A DNA stretch of 10,555 bases from JAGOUB01 sp964648045 (GTDB taxonomy: Bacteria > Patescibacteriota > Gracilibacteria > Peribacterales > Peribacteraceae): contig CAZYNU010000035.1 of the NCBI GenBank assembly GCA_964648045.1, forward strand, positions 1 through 10,555, read 5' to 3'. The notes under the pieces are model-generated. The model was given only the letters and a program-made list of their open reading frames with translations, was not told the DNA's origin and ran no database searches. The position numbers were made by a program, and so were the translations under genes. Below are positions 1 to 5,677 of this stretch, in pieces (within the stretch, counting starts at the first letter, position 1; every line of letters starts with the position of its first letter).

Positions 1-46
1 CGTGCGAGCTATGTCTCGACTGTGGTGTTACCTCGGGTTGTTCCTG

Positions 47-580
47 ATGGTTGATATTAGAGACCCGATCGGTGGCATTATCGAACTGCGCACTGATGCC
101 AGTGTAAAGAGTTCCTGCAAAAAGGGTCCGGCCAAGTGTGGCTGGGTCCTTTTTGCTGGCGAGGATCTGGAGCTCTTTGATGAAGAAGCGGGTGAGAACG
201 TCGCCTTTAAGAAGGGCGAACAGATCTCTTCTAATTCCTGCAAGATGGCTAGTGCCGGAGTTAATGAAGCTGAGCTCGCGGCGATTCTTCACGGCCTGAT
301 GGCCGCCGCTGCTTATACCCGGAAAGAGGTCCAAGTCTACACAGACAACGAAAATTGTTATCGCTGGCTTAATGATCAGATGCGTATCCGTGACCCGAAA
401 ATTTTAGAGCTCGTCACGCGGGTGTATCAGCTAAAGCCTATTGTGAACTGGCAGTGTATGCTTTGTCCTCGATCGGAAAATGGCGCAGCCCATCAGGTAG
501 CGACTTGGGAAACTCATAGTCGACCACCTTCAGCGATCTTGCAGAAGGTTGAAATTAACGTAGAGGATCTGCCATTTTGA
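47..580 (+). CDS. RNase H-fold protein (RNase HI / RVT_3-like)
   Basis: Probable ribonuclease HI-like protein, expected to cut the RNA strand of RNA-DNA hybrids or to act in a related RNase H-fold role. Numbered from the ATG at 47 (177 aa), the core motifs come in the family order: ELRTDAS (Asp17, strand 1), NEAELAAI (Glu76, helix A), VYTDNE (Asp100, strand 4) and SENGAAHQVA near the C-terminus. In the last motif His149 stands where RNase HI normally has the fourth metal-binding Asp (Asp134 in E. coli). From family knowledge, that position tolerates Asn or His in E. coli better than the other three, so activity is possible. A loop rich in Lys, Cys and acidic residues (18-70) separates the first two motifs. 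The start is uncertain: the frame is open to the left edge, with ATG at 11 and GTG at 2 also in frame. ATG 47 is chosen because the fold begins about ten residues later. Base composition is visibly lower in G+C than the following gene. Confidence 0.75.
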   Translation: MVDIRDPIGGIIELRTDASVKSSCKKGPAKCGWVLFAGEDLELFDEEAGENVAFKKGEQISSNSCKMASAGVNEAELAAILHGLMAAAAYTRKEVQVYTDNENCYRWLNDQMRIRDPKILELVTRVYQLKPIVNWQCMLCPRSENGAAHQVATWETHSRPPSAILQKVEINVEDLPF

Positions 581-604
581 AGATTAATCACTCCAAAGTA
601 GGCT
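577..604 (+). promoter_or_regulatory. Candidate promoter for the gene at 611 (leaderless type)
   Basis: The hexamer TAGGCT (599-604) is followed by exactly six bases and then the ATG at 611. TTGAAG (577-582) lies 16 bp upstream as a possible -35. No Shine-Dalgarno sequence is present in the 30-bp gap. The -10 keeps only the conserved first, second and last bases, so taken alone it is weak. It gains weight from the same arrangement at other genes in this window. Confidence 0.4.
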
Positions 605-610
605 AAACCT

Positions 611-1054
611 ATGTCTGACTCTTTCATGGACCACCTGCCGAGCCACGAGCAAGAGAAGCTCCGCCGGCGCCTGCGTAGTCCGGAGGCCTACGAGAAGTTA
701 CGTGAGAAGGTGAAGGGGCCGGCCGACCTGGAGAAGGAGCTCACCAAGGCCGAGCAGCTCGCCGATGCGAACTTGGAGATGCAGACGAACCCTGAGGCGA
801 AGGAGAAGACGAAGCGGGGGATTGAGAAGGACATCAAGGAGCGGGGGGCCGAAGCCGTGCTCGATCGCACCGAGAACCTGCCCGAGGCCGCGCGCCAGGC
901 GCTGCAAGAGGGGCGCTTCGCCGTCGTGGCCACGCCCGACCAGGGCCTGGCCGTGGTGCCCGAGGGCAACGTCAGCGATCGCTTACCGCTCAAGCAATCG
1001 TTCAGCGACCAGTACGTGTCGCAGCTGTTGAGCGCGTCGTCCAACGGACAATAA
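611..1054 (+). CDS. Charged alpha-helical protein of unknown function
   Basis: A 147-aa protein I do not recognise. It is very rich in Glu, Lys, Arg and Ala, and residues about 10-110 look almost wholly helical, with a heptad-like spread suggesting a coiled coil or helical bundle. It has no signal peptide, membrane segment or cysteines. The C-terminal 35 residues turn less charged (VVATPDQGLAVVPEG and beyond) and could form a small beta element or a docking tail. It is probably cytoplasmic. It starts 30 bp after the RNase H-like gene but differs sharply from it in base composition, being G+C-rich with G/C-ending codons typical of the rest of the window. It is closed by a hairpin terminator immediately downstream. 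The ATG at 611 is the first in frame and sits six bases after a -10-like hexamer. Confidence 0.7.
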   Translation: MSDSFMDHLPSHEQEKLRRRLRSPEAYEKLREKVKGPADLEKELTKAEQLADANLEMQTNPEAKEKTKRGIEKDIKERGAEAVLDRTENLPEAARQALQEGRFAVVATPDQGLAVVPEGNVSDRLPLKQSFSDQYVSQLLSASSNGQ

Positions 1055-1055
1055 A

Positions 1056-1085
1056 AATCCGCGGAGGCCGCGGGATTCTTATTTT
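1056..1085 (+). terminator. Intrinsic terminator after the 611-1054 gene
   Basis: The inverted repeat AATCCGCGG (1056-1064) and CCGCGGGATT (1068-1077) forms a G+C-rich stem with one bulged base and a three-base loop. It is followed by CTTATTTT. It starts two bases after the TAA stop. The T-run is short and interrupted, but position and stem strength fit a Rho-independent terminator. Confidence 0.7.
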
Positions 1086-1132
1086 CGAGTACCTTATTTG
1101 TTCACAACGAAGGGTAAATTTTTTTTATGCCC

Positions 1133-1189
1133 TTACATCGTGATGAACAAGATGCCGAAGAGAGAGATGAGGAGGAGGACGCCGCGCAT
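1133..1189 (-). CDS. Possible 18-aa hydrophobic micro-ORF (doubtful)
   Basis: On the minus strand an ATG opens an 18-codon frame encoding MRGVLLLISLFGILFITM, almost entirely a single membrane-spanning helix, ended by TAA. Nearly every codon ends in C or G, as in the real genes here. There is no Shine-Dalgarno sequence; the upstream stretch is pyrimidine-rich. The opposite strand in this stretch also reads open with G-ending codons, so the codon argument is weak. It lies in the otherwise gene-free gap downstream of the RNHCP gene on the same strand. It may be a membrane micropeptide or chance. Confidence 0.15.
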   Translation of the reverse strand: MRGVLLLISLFGILFITM

Positions 1190-1204
1190 GGGGCGGGAGG
1201 GAGG

Positions 1205-1333
1205 TGTGGAAACAGTGTGGATCCTACGAGTACCGACTCACATATTTCAATACCTCTTTGGCAAAGAGCCCTTGCACGAGAGGAAAAACCTGATCAACTT
1301 TTTATTTCACGAATGTGGATAACTTGTGGGGAA
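1205..1333 (-). promoter_or_regulatory. Cluster of DnaA-box-like motifs
   Basis: TGTGGATAA at 1314-1322 is a perfect reverse-strand DnaA box (TTATCCACA). Three imperfect copies in the same orientation stand at 1205 (TGTGGAAAC), 1216 (TGTGGATCC) and 1325 (TGTGGGGAA). The two pairs are each spaced by 11 bp, about one helical turn. A near-match in the other orientation, TTGTTCACA, is at 1098-1106. A/T-rich stretches lie beside them (1116-1127 and 1281-1306). The last pair falls inside the 3' end of the RNHCP gene. No dnaA, dnaN or parAB gene is in the window, so a replication-origin role is only a possibility. Confidence 0.25.
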
Positions 1334-1627
1334 CGCCGCCAAATCATCGTCTGGCGCTGCTAGATTTGGAATGGTCTTTCGGCATTTCTGGCATGTATGA
1401 GTGATACGTGACTGGCTTCCTGCCCGATAATCCAAGCCTGTCGGGGCCATCATTCCGCCACATGTCGAGGCTCGATCGCCCGGGCCACGATCATCCACGT
1501 GTCGGCTCCATAGACAGAACGGACAGTGGTTTCGATAACTGCCACGCGGCAATGGAAGAACCTCCCGACTACAGTGACCGCAGATAAAGGCTTCTTGGCG
1601 CGCGATGAACGGGATGGCTTCGGGCAT
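1307..1627 (-). CDS. RNHCP domain-containing protein
   Basis: A 106-aa protein that matches the RNHCP family, small zinc-finger-like proteins named after their conserved Arg-Asn-His-Cys-Pro motif; their biochemical role is not established. The hallmarks appear in order: FICGHC (Cys16, Cys19), RNHCPFCLWSRHVD (32-45, Cys35 and Cys38), PGDRASTCGG (49-58, Cys56), THTCQKC (Cys79, Cys82) and APDDD (91-95). The paired cysteines suggest two zinc-ribbon-like clusters. Length fits the family, and the last ten residues are an unconserved tail. The ATG at 1627 begins six bases downstream of a TAGAAT box and has no Shine-Dalgarno sequence. The gene is divergent from the Nudix-like gene. The upstream region holds an inverted repeat and a LexA-like box that would sit over the -35 region. 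Confidence 0.85.
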   Translation of the reverse strand: MPEAIPFIARQEAFICGHCSREVLPLPRGSYRNHCPFCLWSRHVDDRGPGDRASTCGGMMAPTGLDYRAGSQSRITHTCQKCRKTIPNLAAPDDDLAAFPTSYPHS

Positions 1628-1633
1628 GGTTCA

Positions 1634-1639
1634 ATTCTA
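1634..1639 (-). promoter_or_regulatory. -10 box of the RNHCP gene (leaderless type)
   Basis: TAGAAT on the minus strand is followed by TGAACC and then the ATG at 1627, so the expected transcription start falls on the A of the start codon. No good -35 hexamer is seen at 16-18 bp. That region is instead occupied by the inverted repeat (1641-1670) and the LexA-like box (1661-1674), which suggests control by a bound protein. Confidence 0.55.
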
Positions 1640-1640
1640 G

Positions 1641-1670
1641 CGCCTGTTCCGGCGTAAGCGGGAACAGGCG
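1641..1670. repeat. Perfect 10-bp inverted repeat (REP-like hairpin or operator)
   Basis: CGCCTGTTCC (1641-1650) and GGAACAGGCG (1661-1670) are perfect reverse complements around a 10-base centre. The core resembles the dispersed 'TTCCCGC..GCGGGAA' palindromes found in many bacterial genomes. It lies between the divergent RNHCP and Nudix-like genes and directly abuts the RNHCP -10 box, so it could equally be an operator. Confidence 0.65.
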
Positions 1671-1674
1671 TTCG
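1661..1674. promoter_or_regulatory. Candidate LexA (SOS) box of Gram-positive type
   Basis: Read on the minus strand this is CGAACGCCTGTTCC, containing a perfect GAAC-N4-GTTC palindrome. It matches the Bacillus-type LexA consensus CGAACRNRYGTTYC at all but one position. It overlaps the expected -35 region of the RNHCP gene and lies 82 bp upstream of the Nudix-like gene. An eight-base palindrome can arise by chance in 10 kb, and half of it is shared with the inverted repeat, so the call is tentative. Confidence 0.3.
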
Positions 1675-1755
1675 ACTCTGTGTGAAGCGCCGGTTTAGGC
1701 GGTGGGCGAATGGTCGTTGTCGATCTATGTTTGCCAAGGGGCAGGATAGGCGTCT

Positions 1756-2241
1756 ATGCCTTCTCCTCTTTCTTCTCGCCGGGCCATTGCGGCCATGCTG
1801 TACGGTGACCGTCTCTTCCTTCGGCAATCACTCGCCGGCGATTGGCGGTTACCTCAGGTTGATGTCCTCTCCGGCGAATCCGACGAAGATGCCCTGCGTC
1901 GCGGCCTGCCGGAGATGACCGGCTTGGCTGTGACCGTCCATGTGCCCATTGGTGGAGAAAACGACGACGGAGAGAGTGTTGGTCGGCTCTGGCTCTGCAC
2001 TGTTGTGGGTGGGGAGCCTTTGGCGCCGTCACGTTGGCTAACAATGGCCGAAGCCGATGTTATTCCGTTTGCTGAAGGTGAGGAACGTCTGGTCTGGGAC
2101 GCGCTCTCTCTTCTGGGTGAGCCGGTCCTCGTCCGGCGTCCCCGTTGGCCAGCTACGGGCGTGATTGAAACCGCCAAAGACGGTCTCTTTTTCCAATTAC
2201 CCCAGGGATCCTGTCTCCGCTGGAAGCGACTCTCGTTGTAG
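1756..2241 (+). CDS. Nudix-like protein with degenerate Nudix box
   Basis: A 161-aa protein with the shape of a Nudix hydrolase fold (enzymes that cleave nucleoside diphosphates linked to other groups). AIAAMLYGDRLFLRQ (11-24) looks like the first beta strands, WRLPQVDVLSGES (30-42) like the strand leading into the Nudix helix, and ALRRGLPEMTGL (46-57) like the end of the Nudix box. The family pattern is R-E-hydrophobic-x-E-E-x-G-hydrophobic. Here Arg49-Gly50-Leu51-Pro52-Glu53-Met54-Thr55-Gly56-Leu57 keeps the Arg, one Glu and the Gly but replaces two metal-binding Glu by Gly and Met. The leading Gly is also not clear. It is therefore likely inactive, altered, or binding-only. The ATG at 1756 leaves a short N-terminal segment before the first strand; a partial AGGA lies nine bases upstream. 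It is convergent with ychF, with a 7-bp gap. Confidence 0.6.
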   Translation: MPSPLSSRRAIAAMLYGDRLFLRQSLAGDWRLPQVDVLSGESDEDALRRGLPEMTGLAVTVHVPIGGENDDGESVGRLWLCTVVGGEPLAPSRWLTMAEADVIPFAEGEERLVWDALSLLGEPVLVRRPRWPATGVIETAKDGLFFQLPQGSCLRWKRLSL

Positions 2242-2248
2242 TTGAGTC

Positions 2249-3340
2249 TTAGACGTTAAAGCGGAAGTGCATCACGTCGCCATCCTTCACGATGTACTCC
2301 TTGCCTTCCACGCGCAGCTTGCCGGCCTCTTTGGCGCCAGACTCACCCTTGTATTGGATGAAATCGTTGAAGGCGATGGTCTCGGCACGGATGAATCCCT
2401 TCTCGAAGTCGCTGTGAATGACGCCGGCGGCCTGGGGTGCGGTGGCGCCTTTGCGAACGGTCCAGGCGCGCACTTCTTTCACGCCGGCCGTGAAATACGT
2501 CTGGTATCCAAGGAGTTCGTAGGCGGCGCGAATGAGCGTCTCGAGCCCTGAAGACGACACTTTTAGCTCTTGAAGCAGAGCCTTGCCCTCTTCGGGGCTA
2601 AGATCCTGCAGGTCTTCCTCCAACTTGGCGGAGATGAGCACGAGCGTGGCGGTAGCCGGGAGACCGGCCTGCTGCTTCGCTTGGTCGGGCGTGAGAGCGC
2701 TGAGTTGTTCCTCCGAGACGTTGGCGGCGTAGATGAGCGGCTTGCTTGTGAGTAGTTGCCAACCGGCAACGATCGCTTTCTCTTCGTCGTCTAATGGGGC
2801 GGTGTTCGCCATGGCGCCCTGCTCAAGCACGGCCAGCACTTTTTCGGCAATGGCGTTCTCGAGTTGCTTATCTTTGCTGCCCGTGCGGGCCGCGCCTTGG
2901 TTGCGCTCGATGAGTTTCTTTACCGACTGCAGATCGGAAAGGGCAAGTTCGGTCTCGATGATCTCGCGGTCACGTTTGGGCTCCACTGATCCCTCCACGT
3001 GGATGACGTCGCCCGGGAACAGACGTACAACATGGCAGATGGCGTCCACTTCGCGAATGTGCTGCAGGAATTTATTGCCGAGACCCTCTCCCTCGGAAGC
3101 GCCCTTTACCAGACCGGCAATATCAACGAATTCGACCGCTGCCGGAATGATTTTTTCGGGCTTCACGATCTCGGCCAGCTGAGCCAGGCGGGCATCGGGC
3201 ACTTCTACCACGCCCACGTTGGGGTCGATGGTGCAGAAAGGGTAGTTGGCCGCCTGTGCGCCGCGGCTACGTGTTAGAGCGTTAAAGAGGGTGGATTTAC
3301 CCACGTTCGGAAGGCCGACAATGCCCATCTTGAGCGCCAT
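2249..3340 (-). CDS. ychF: YchF/OLA1-type ribosome-associated P-loop NTPase
   Basis: Redox- or ribosome-linked NTPase of the Obg/YchF family, which binds ribosomes and prefers ATP; near-universal in bacteria. From the ATG at 3340 the protein has 363 aa, the usual length (E. coli YchF is also 363). Visible motifs are the P-loop GLPNVGKST (9-17), switch II DIAGL (73-77) with a hydrophobic residue replacing the catalytic Gln of ordinary GTPases, His114 at the position of the catalytic His of E. coli YchF, and NVSE (207-210) in place of the GTP-specific NKxD. A helical domain spans about 120-200, and a C-terminal TGS domain about 281-363 ends in the family's DGDVMHFRFNV. The open frame runs 30 codons further upstream, but that extension matches nothing in the family and covers the divergent promoter region, so the downstream ATG is chosen. 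It is transcribed divergently from the sortase gene. Confidence 0.97.
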   Translation of the reverse strand: MALKMGIVGLPNVGKSTLFNALTRSRGAQAANYPFCTIDPNVGVVEVPDARLAQLAEIVKPEKIIPAAVEFVDIAGLVKGASEGEGLGNKFLQHIREVDAICHVVRLFPGDVIHVEGSVEPKRDREIIETELALSDLQSVKKLIERNQGAARTGSKDKQLENAIAEKVLAVLEQGAMANTAPLDDEEKAIVAGWQLLTSKPLIYAANVSEEQLSALTPDQAKQQAGLPATATLVLISAKLEEDLQDLSPEEGKALLQELKVSSSGLETLIRAAYELLGYQTYFTAGVKEVRAWTVRKGATAPQAAGVIHSDFEKGFIRAETIAFNDFIQYKGESGAKEAGKLRVEGKEYIVKDGDVMHFRFNV

Positions 3341-3348
3341 AGGCCCGG

Positions 3349-3354
3349 AGCATA
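3349..3354 (-). promoter_or_regulatory. Candidate -10 box of ychF
   Basis: TATGCT on the minus strand lies eight bases before the chosen ychF ATG, so the transcript would start one or two bases before the start codon. No clear -35 is seen and there is no Shine-Dalgarno sequence. Confidence 0.4.
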
Positions 3355-3423
3355 GCAGACCGATCGCCGATCCTTTAGCTGGTTTCCCGGCCGGATTACC
3401 GTGCTTTCTTATGTGCAGAAAAG

Positions 3424-3452
3424 TTGACAAAATGGACCAGTCGTTGTATATC
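3424..3452 (+). promoter_or_regulatory. Sigma-70-type promoter of the sortase operon
   Basis: A perfect TTGACA (3424-3429) is separated by 17 bp from TATATC (3447-3452). The expected start, about seven bases on, falls at 3459-3460, just ahead of the ATG at 3461. The mRNA would thus be leaderless or nearly so, and no Shine-Dalgarno sequence is present. Confidence 0.65.
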
Positions 3453-3460
3453 TATGATCA

Positions 3461-4837
3461 ATGCTTTCACGCCTGATTGCCCTGGTTCTTGCGGCTCAAA
3501 TCGCTATTCCAGTTGCTTTTGCGGCTGAGTCGCCTGTGCGCCGCATGGATGCCCTGCGGGCTCTTGTCGCCTCGCGTGAAGAATTCGTGGACGAAGCGGA
3601 TGGCTTTTTGAAGGAGCCTGTTTCGCCCGCCCCTGTCACCGATGTCTCAAAGCCCGAAGACCTGGCGGCCGTTTCGGTTGCCTTGAAGCGCGGGTGGCTC
3701 CTACTTGGCGATCGTAGGTTTCGCCCTAACGAAGCCTTGAGTGTCGATGACGCCATTCAGTGGCGTTTGCGCGCCAGCGGCATCGGCGCCGCCGTTTCCG
3801 ACGGCCTGGACCGCCAATCGTTGCCTGCGTCCGTCTTCGGCGAAGCTGTTGCACAAATGAAGGACTACGCCTGGACCCTGTCGCCCGCCTACCAACCCGG
3901 CGACTTCGTCTCGCTGCCCGATGCCCGCGCCCTCTTTGCAACGGCCACCGGCGTGGTGTTGATGGCTCACCCCGTCACCTACCCCTGGCAGGAATCTGTC
4001 GTGTTGGGCAACTTGCTTGGCGGCCAGGGCGATGCAATGCCTGCACGTCCGTTTGACGGACTAAGCGCCGTCCCGACAGTGGGCGATATGTATCCGCCGT
4101 CGACCGGCATGCCCGCAATTGATGACCGCTCATTGTGGCCCTTCCCGCACGTACGTGTGGCCGTCATCGACGAGCCTATCCGTCAGGCCCTCGGACTCAT
4201 CCCCCTGCCCGTCACTGGTGCCGAACTCGTCGATGCCGGCGGAACGCTGGTGGCTTCTGTAAGCGATATGCTCGCCGATCCATGGCAGCAACCTGTTGCC
4301 TCCGATGGTGCCATTGCGGTTCCCGCTCCGGTGACAGATGTCGACGGCAATGCCTTGCCCTCAGTACACGGCACTAGCCTGGCCCAGTACGTCTCCGCTA
4401 AGCCGTTCGCCATTACCATGCCCACCCTCGGCATTACCGACCTAGGCATTGAACATCCTGCCGATGCTTCCGACGCCACCTCGCTGCTTGCCCCCCTTCA
4501 GCGCGGTGTGGGGCATCTGTTCGCCTATCCTGGCGAGGGTAGCACCGTGCTGGTCTACGGCCATAGCAGTAATTACCCCTGGGATGTCTCCGGCTTCGCC
4601 AAAATCTTCCGTGGCATTAACAAGTTGAAAGTGGGCGAACAGGTCTACGTGACCTATGGCGGAACGTTCATCGTCTATCAAGTCACCGGCCACCAGACGA
4701 TCCCGGCTGGCGACTTGGCATCGGTGAGTGCCTCCGGTGACGGGGAAGAGCTGGTGCTCTACACTTGTTGGCCCCCCGACCAGGTGACTCAGCGCTACCT
4801 CGTGCGGGCCGTCCCGGTGGGGATCTACAGCATCTGA
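3461..4837 (+). CDS. Secreted sortase with N-terminal SLH-like region
   Basis: A cysteine transpeptidase of the sortase family, expected to act outside the membrane by joining surface proteins to cell-envelope acceptors. Residues 1-22 form a signal peptide (LIALVLAAQIAIPVAFAA). Residues about 58-108 (TDVSKPEDL, then AVSVALKRGW and FRPNEALSVDDAIQ) and about 125-165 resemble S-layer-homology repeats, though this is a weak, by-eye match. The sortase domain fills the last 150 residues with all three catalytic residues: His368 in VYGHSSN, Cys436 in LYTCWPP and Arg445 in QRYLVRA. At 458 aa it is about twice the usual sortase length, the excess being the N-terminal region and a linker (about 170-310). 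The motif PAPVTDV occurs twice, near residues 57 and 288. The class cannot be fixed by eye. It heads a plus-strand run with the next gene 30 bp away. Confidence 0.9.
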   Translation: MLSRLIALVLAAQIAIPVAFAAESPVRRMDALRALVASREEFVDEADGFLKEPVSPAPVTDVSKPEDLAAVSVALKRGWLLLGDRRFRPNEALSVDDAIQWRLRASGIGAAVSDGLDRQSLPASVFGEAVAQMKDYAWTLSPAYQPGDFVSLPDARALFATATGVVLMAHPVTYPWQESVVLGNLLGGQGDAMPARPFDGLSAVPTVGDMYPPSTGMPAIDDRSLWPFPHVRVAVIDEPIRQALGLIPLPVTGAELVDAGGTLVASVSDMLADPWQQPVASDGAIAVPAPVTDVDGNALPSVHGTSLAQYVSAKPFAITMPTLGITDLGIEHPADASDATSLLAPLQRGVGHLFAYPGEGSTVLVYGHSSNYPWDVSGFAKIFRGINKLKVGEQVYVTYGGTFIVYQVTGHQTIPAGDLASVSASGDGEELVLYTCWPPDQVTQRYLVRAVPVGIYSI

Positions 4838-4867
4838 GCGCACAGCGACGGGTACTTTGCTTCCACT

Positions 4868-5677
4868 ATGGCTTCTTCTTACACCATTAATCCGTTCTTC
4901 AAGGGCCTCATCGATTGGGAGAGTCCCGACGCCGTGGCCGTCGTGGGGGGCTACCGCGAAGAGGCGGGACACGCCGTTTCGCTCTCGCCCGAGGAATACC
5001 TGGCTGCCGTGCGCCGTGCGGCTGTCGAATGCCCGGCGCTGGCTCAGACGCTCGCTCGCGCCATTGGTTCGGCCGTTCTGGCGATGGAAATGCAAGCGCG
5101 CGGCCACCGCGTGACCCTGACGAGTGTCGAAGGCTGTCGGCATCGCATCGGTCCGTTTTTGATGACGGGCCATGAACTTGTGGCCACGTTTTGGGCCAAG
5201 GTGCTCCGTCCGTCCTTCGCTCTGCCGCCGCAGCGCACTGGCGGCGACAGTTGCTGCACCGTTGAGGAGGCGCGCCTCGTTGTTGACCTCGCTTTACAGG
5301 GTCCGGCCGGTGATCAGAAATTTGTGCAGTGCGTCACCACGGAATATCACGCCCGCCGTGCCGACGCCGCTCTGCGCGATGCTCTGCGCGTACGCCGCGC
5401 CGAAGGTGCCGTGAACCTGTTGCCCACACTTACGCCGGAGCAAGTGCTCGACTCCGCCCGCCTCGTGCCGGGTCTGGAGCCGCTGCGCGCCATCGTGGCG
5501 GCCGCGACCGTGCCCGCCTCAACGCTGCGCTGGGAGCGCCAAGGCGAACGTCTGACGCGTCTGTTGCATGTGGCGTCGTCATTGCTGGAGCGTGCTACTG
5601 GCGGCCGCTTCAATTTGGAGCGACATTTGGCCGCCTCTCGCCGTCTCGCCTTTGTCGATGGTACGATGGAGGCGTGA
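4868..5677 (+). CDS. Uncharacterised protein, possibly YdcF/DUF218-like
   Basis: A 269-aa protein without signal peptide or obvious membrane helix. Two stretches recall the YdcF/DUF218 fold: AVAVVGGYREEAG (22-34), like the opening strand with its conserved glycines, and CTVEEARLVVDLA (130-142) followed by FVQCVTTEYHARRADAAL (152-169), like the family's 'S-x-NT-x-ENA' helix and 'VTS-x-YH-x-x-RA' motif. The order and rough spacing fit, but the Asn residues of the first motif are missing, so this is a tentative inference. The last 60 residues are Arg-rich and helical. It follows the sortase gene by 30 bp and overlaps the next gene by 4 bp (GTGA), which implies co-translation with the AAA_28 protein. 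A weak TACTTT box (4853-4858) precedes the ATG by nine bases. The start leaves no Shine-Dalgarno sequence. Confidence 0.75.
   Translation: MASSYTINPFFKGLIDWESPDAVAVVGGYREEAGHAVSLSPEEYLAAVRRAAVECPALAQTLARAIGSAVLAMEMQARGHRVTLTSVEGCRHRIGPFLMTGHELVATFWAKVLRPSFALPPQRTGGDSCCTVEEARLVVDLALQGPAGDQKFVQCVTTEYHARRADAALRDALRVRRAEGAVNLLPTLTPEQVLDSARLVPGLEPLRAIVAAATVPASTLRWERQGERLTRLLHVASSLLERATGGRFNLERHLAASRRLAFVDGTMEA

Noticed and set aside
1127..1363. Plus-strand frames at 1098-1322 and 1127-1363
   Set aside because: The two overlap each other in different frames, have no promoter, ribosome site or family resemblance, and run into the RNHCP gene on the other strand.
3341..3430. Thirty-codon N-terminal extension of ychF
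   Set aside because: The family begins a few residues before GIVGLPNVGKST; the extension would cover the ychF -10 box and the divergent sortase promoter.
5329..5673. Upstream extension of the AAA_28 frame inside the preceding gene
   Set aside because: The extension is Arg-rich and without motifs, and the GTG at 5674 forms a normal 4-bp stop-start overlap.
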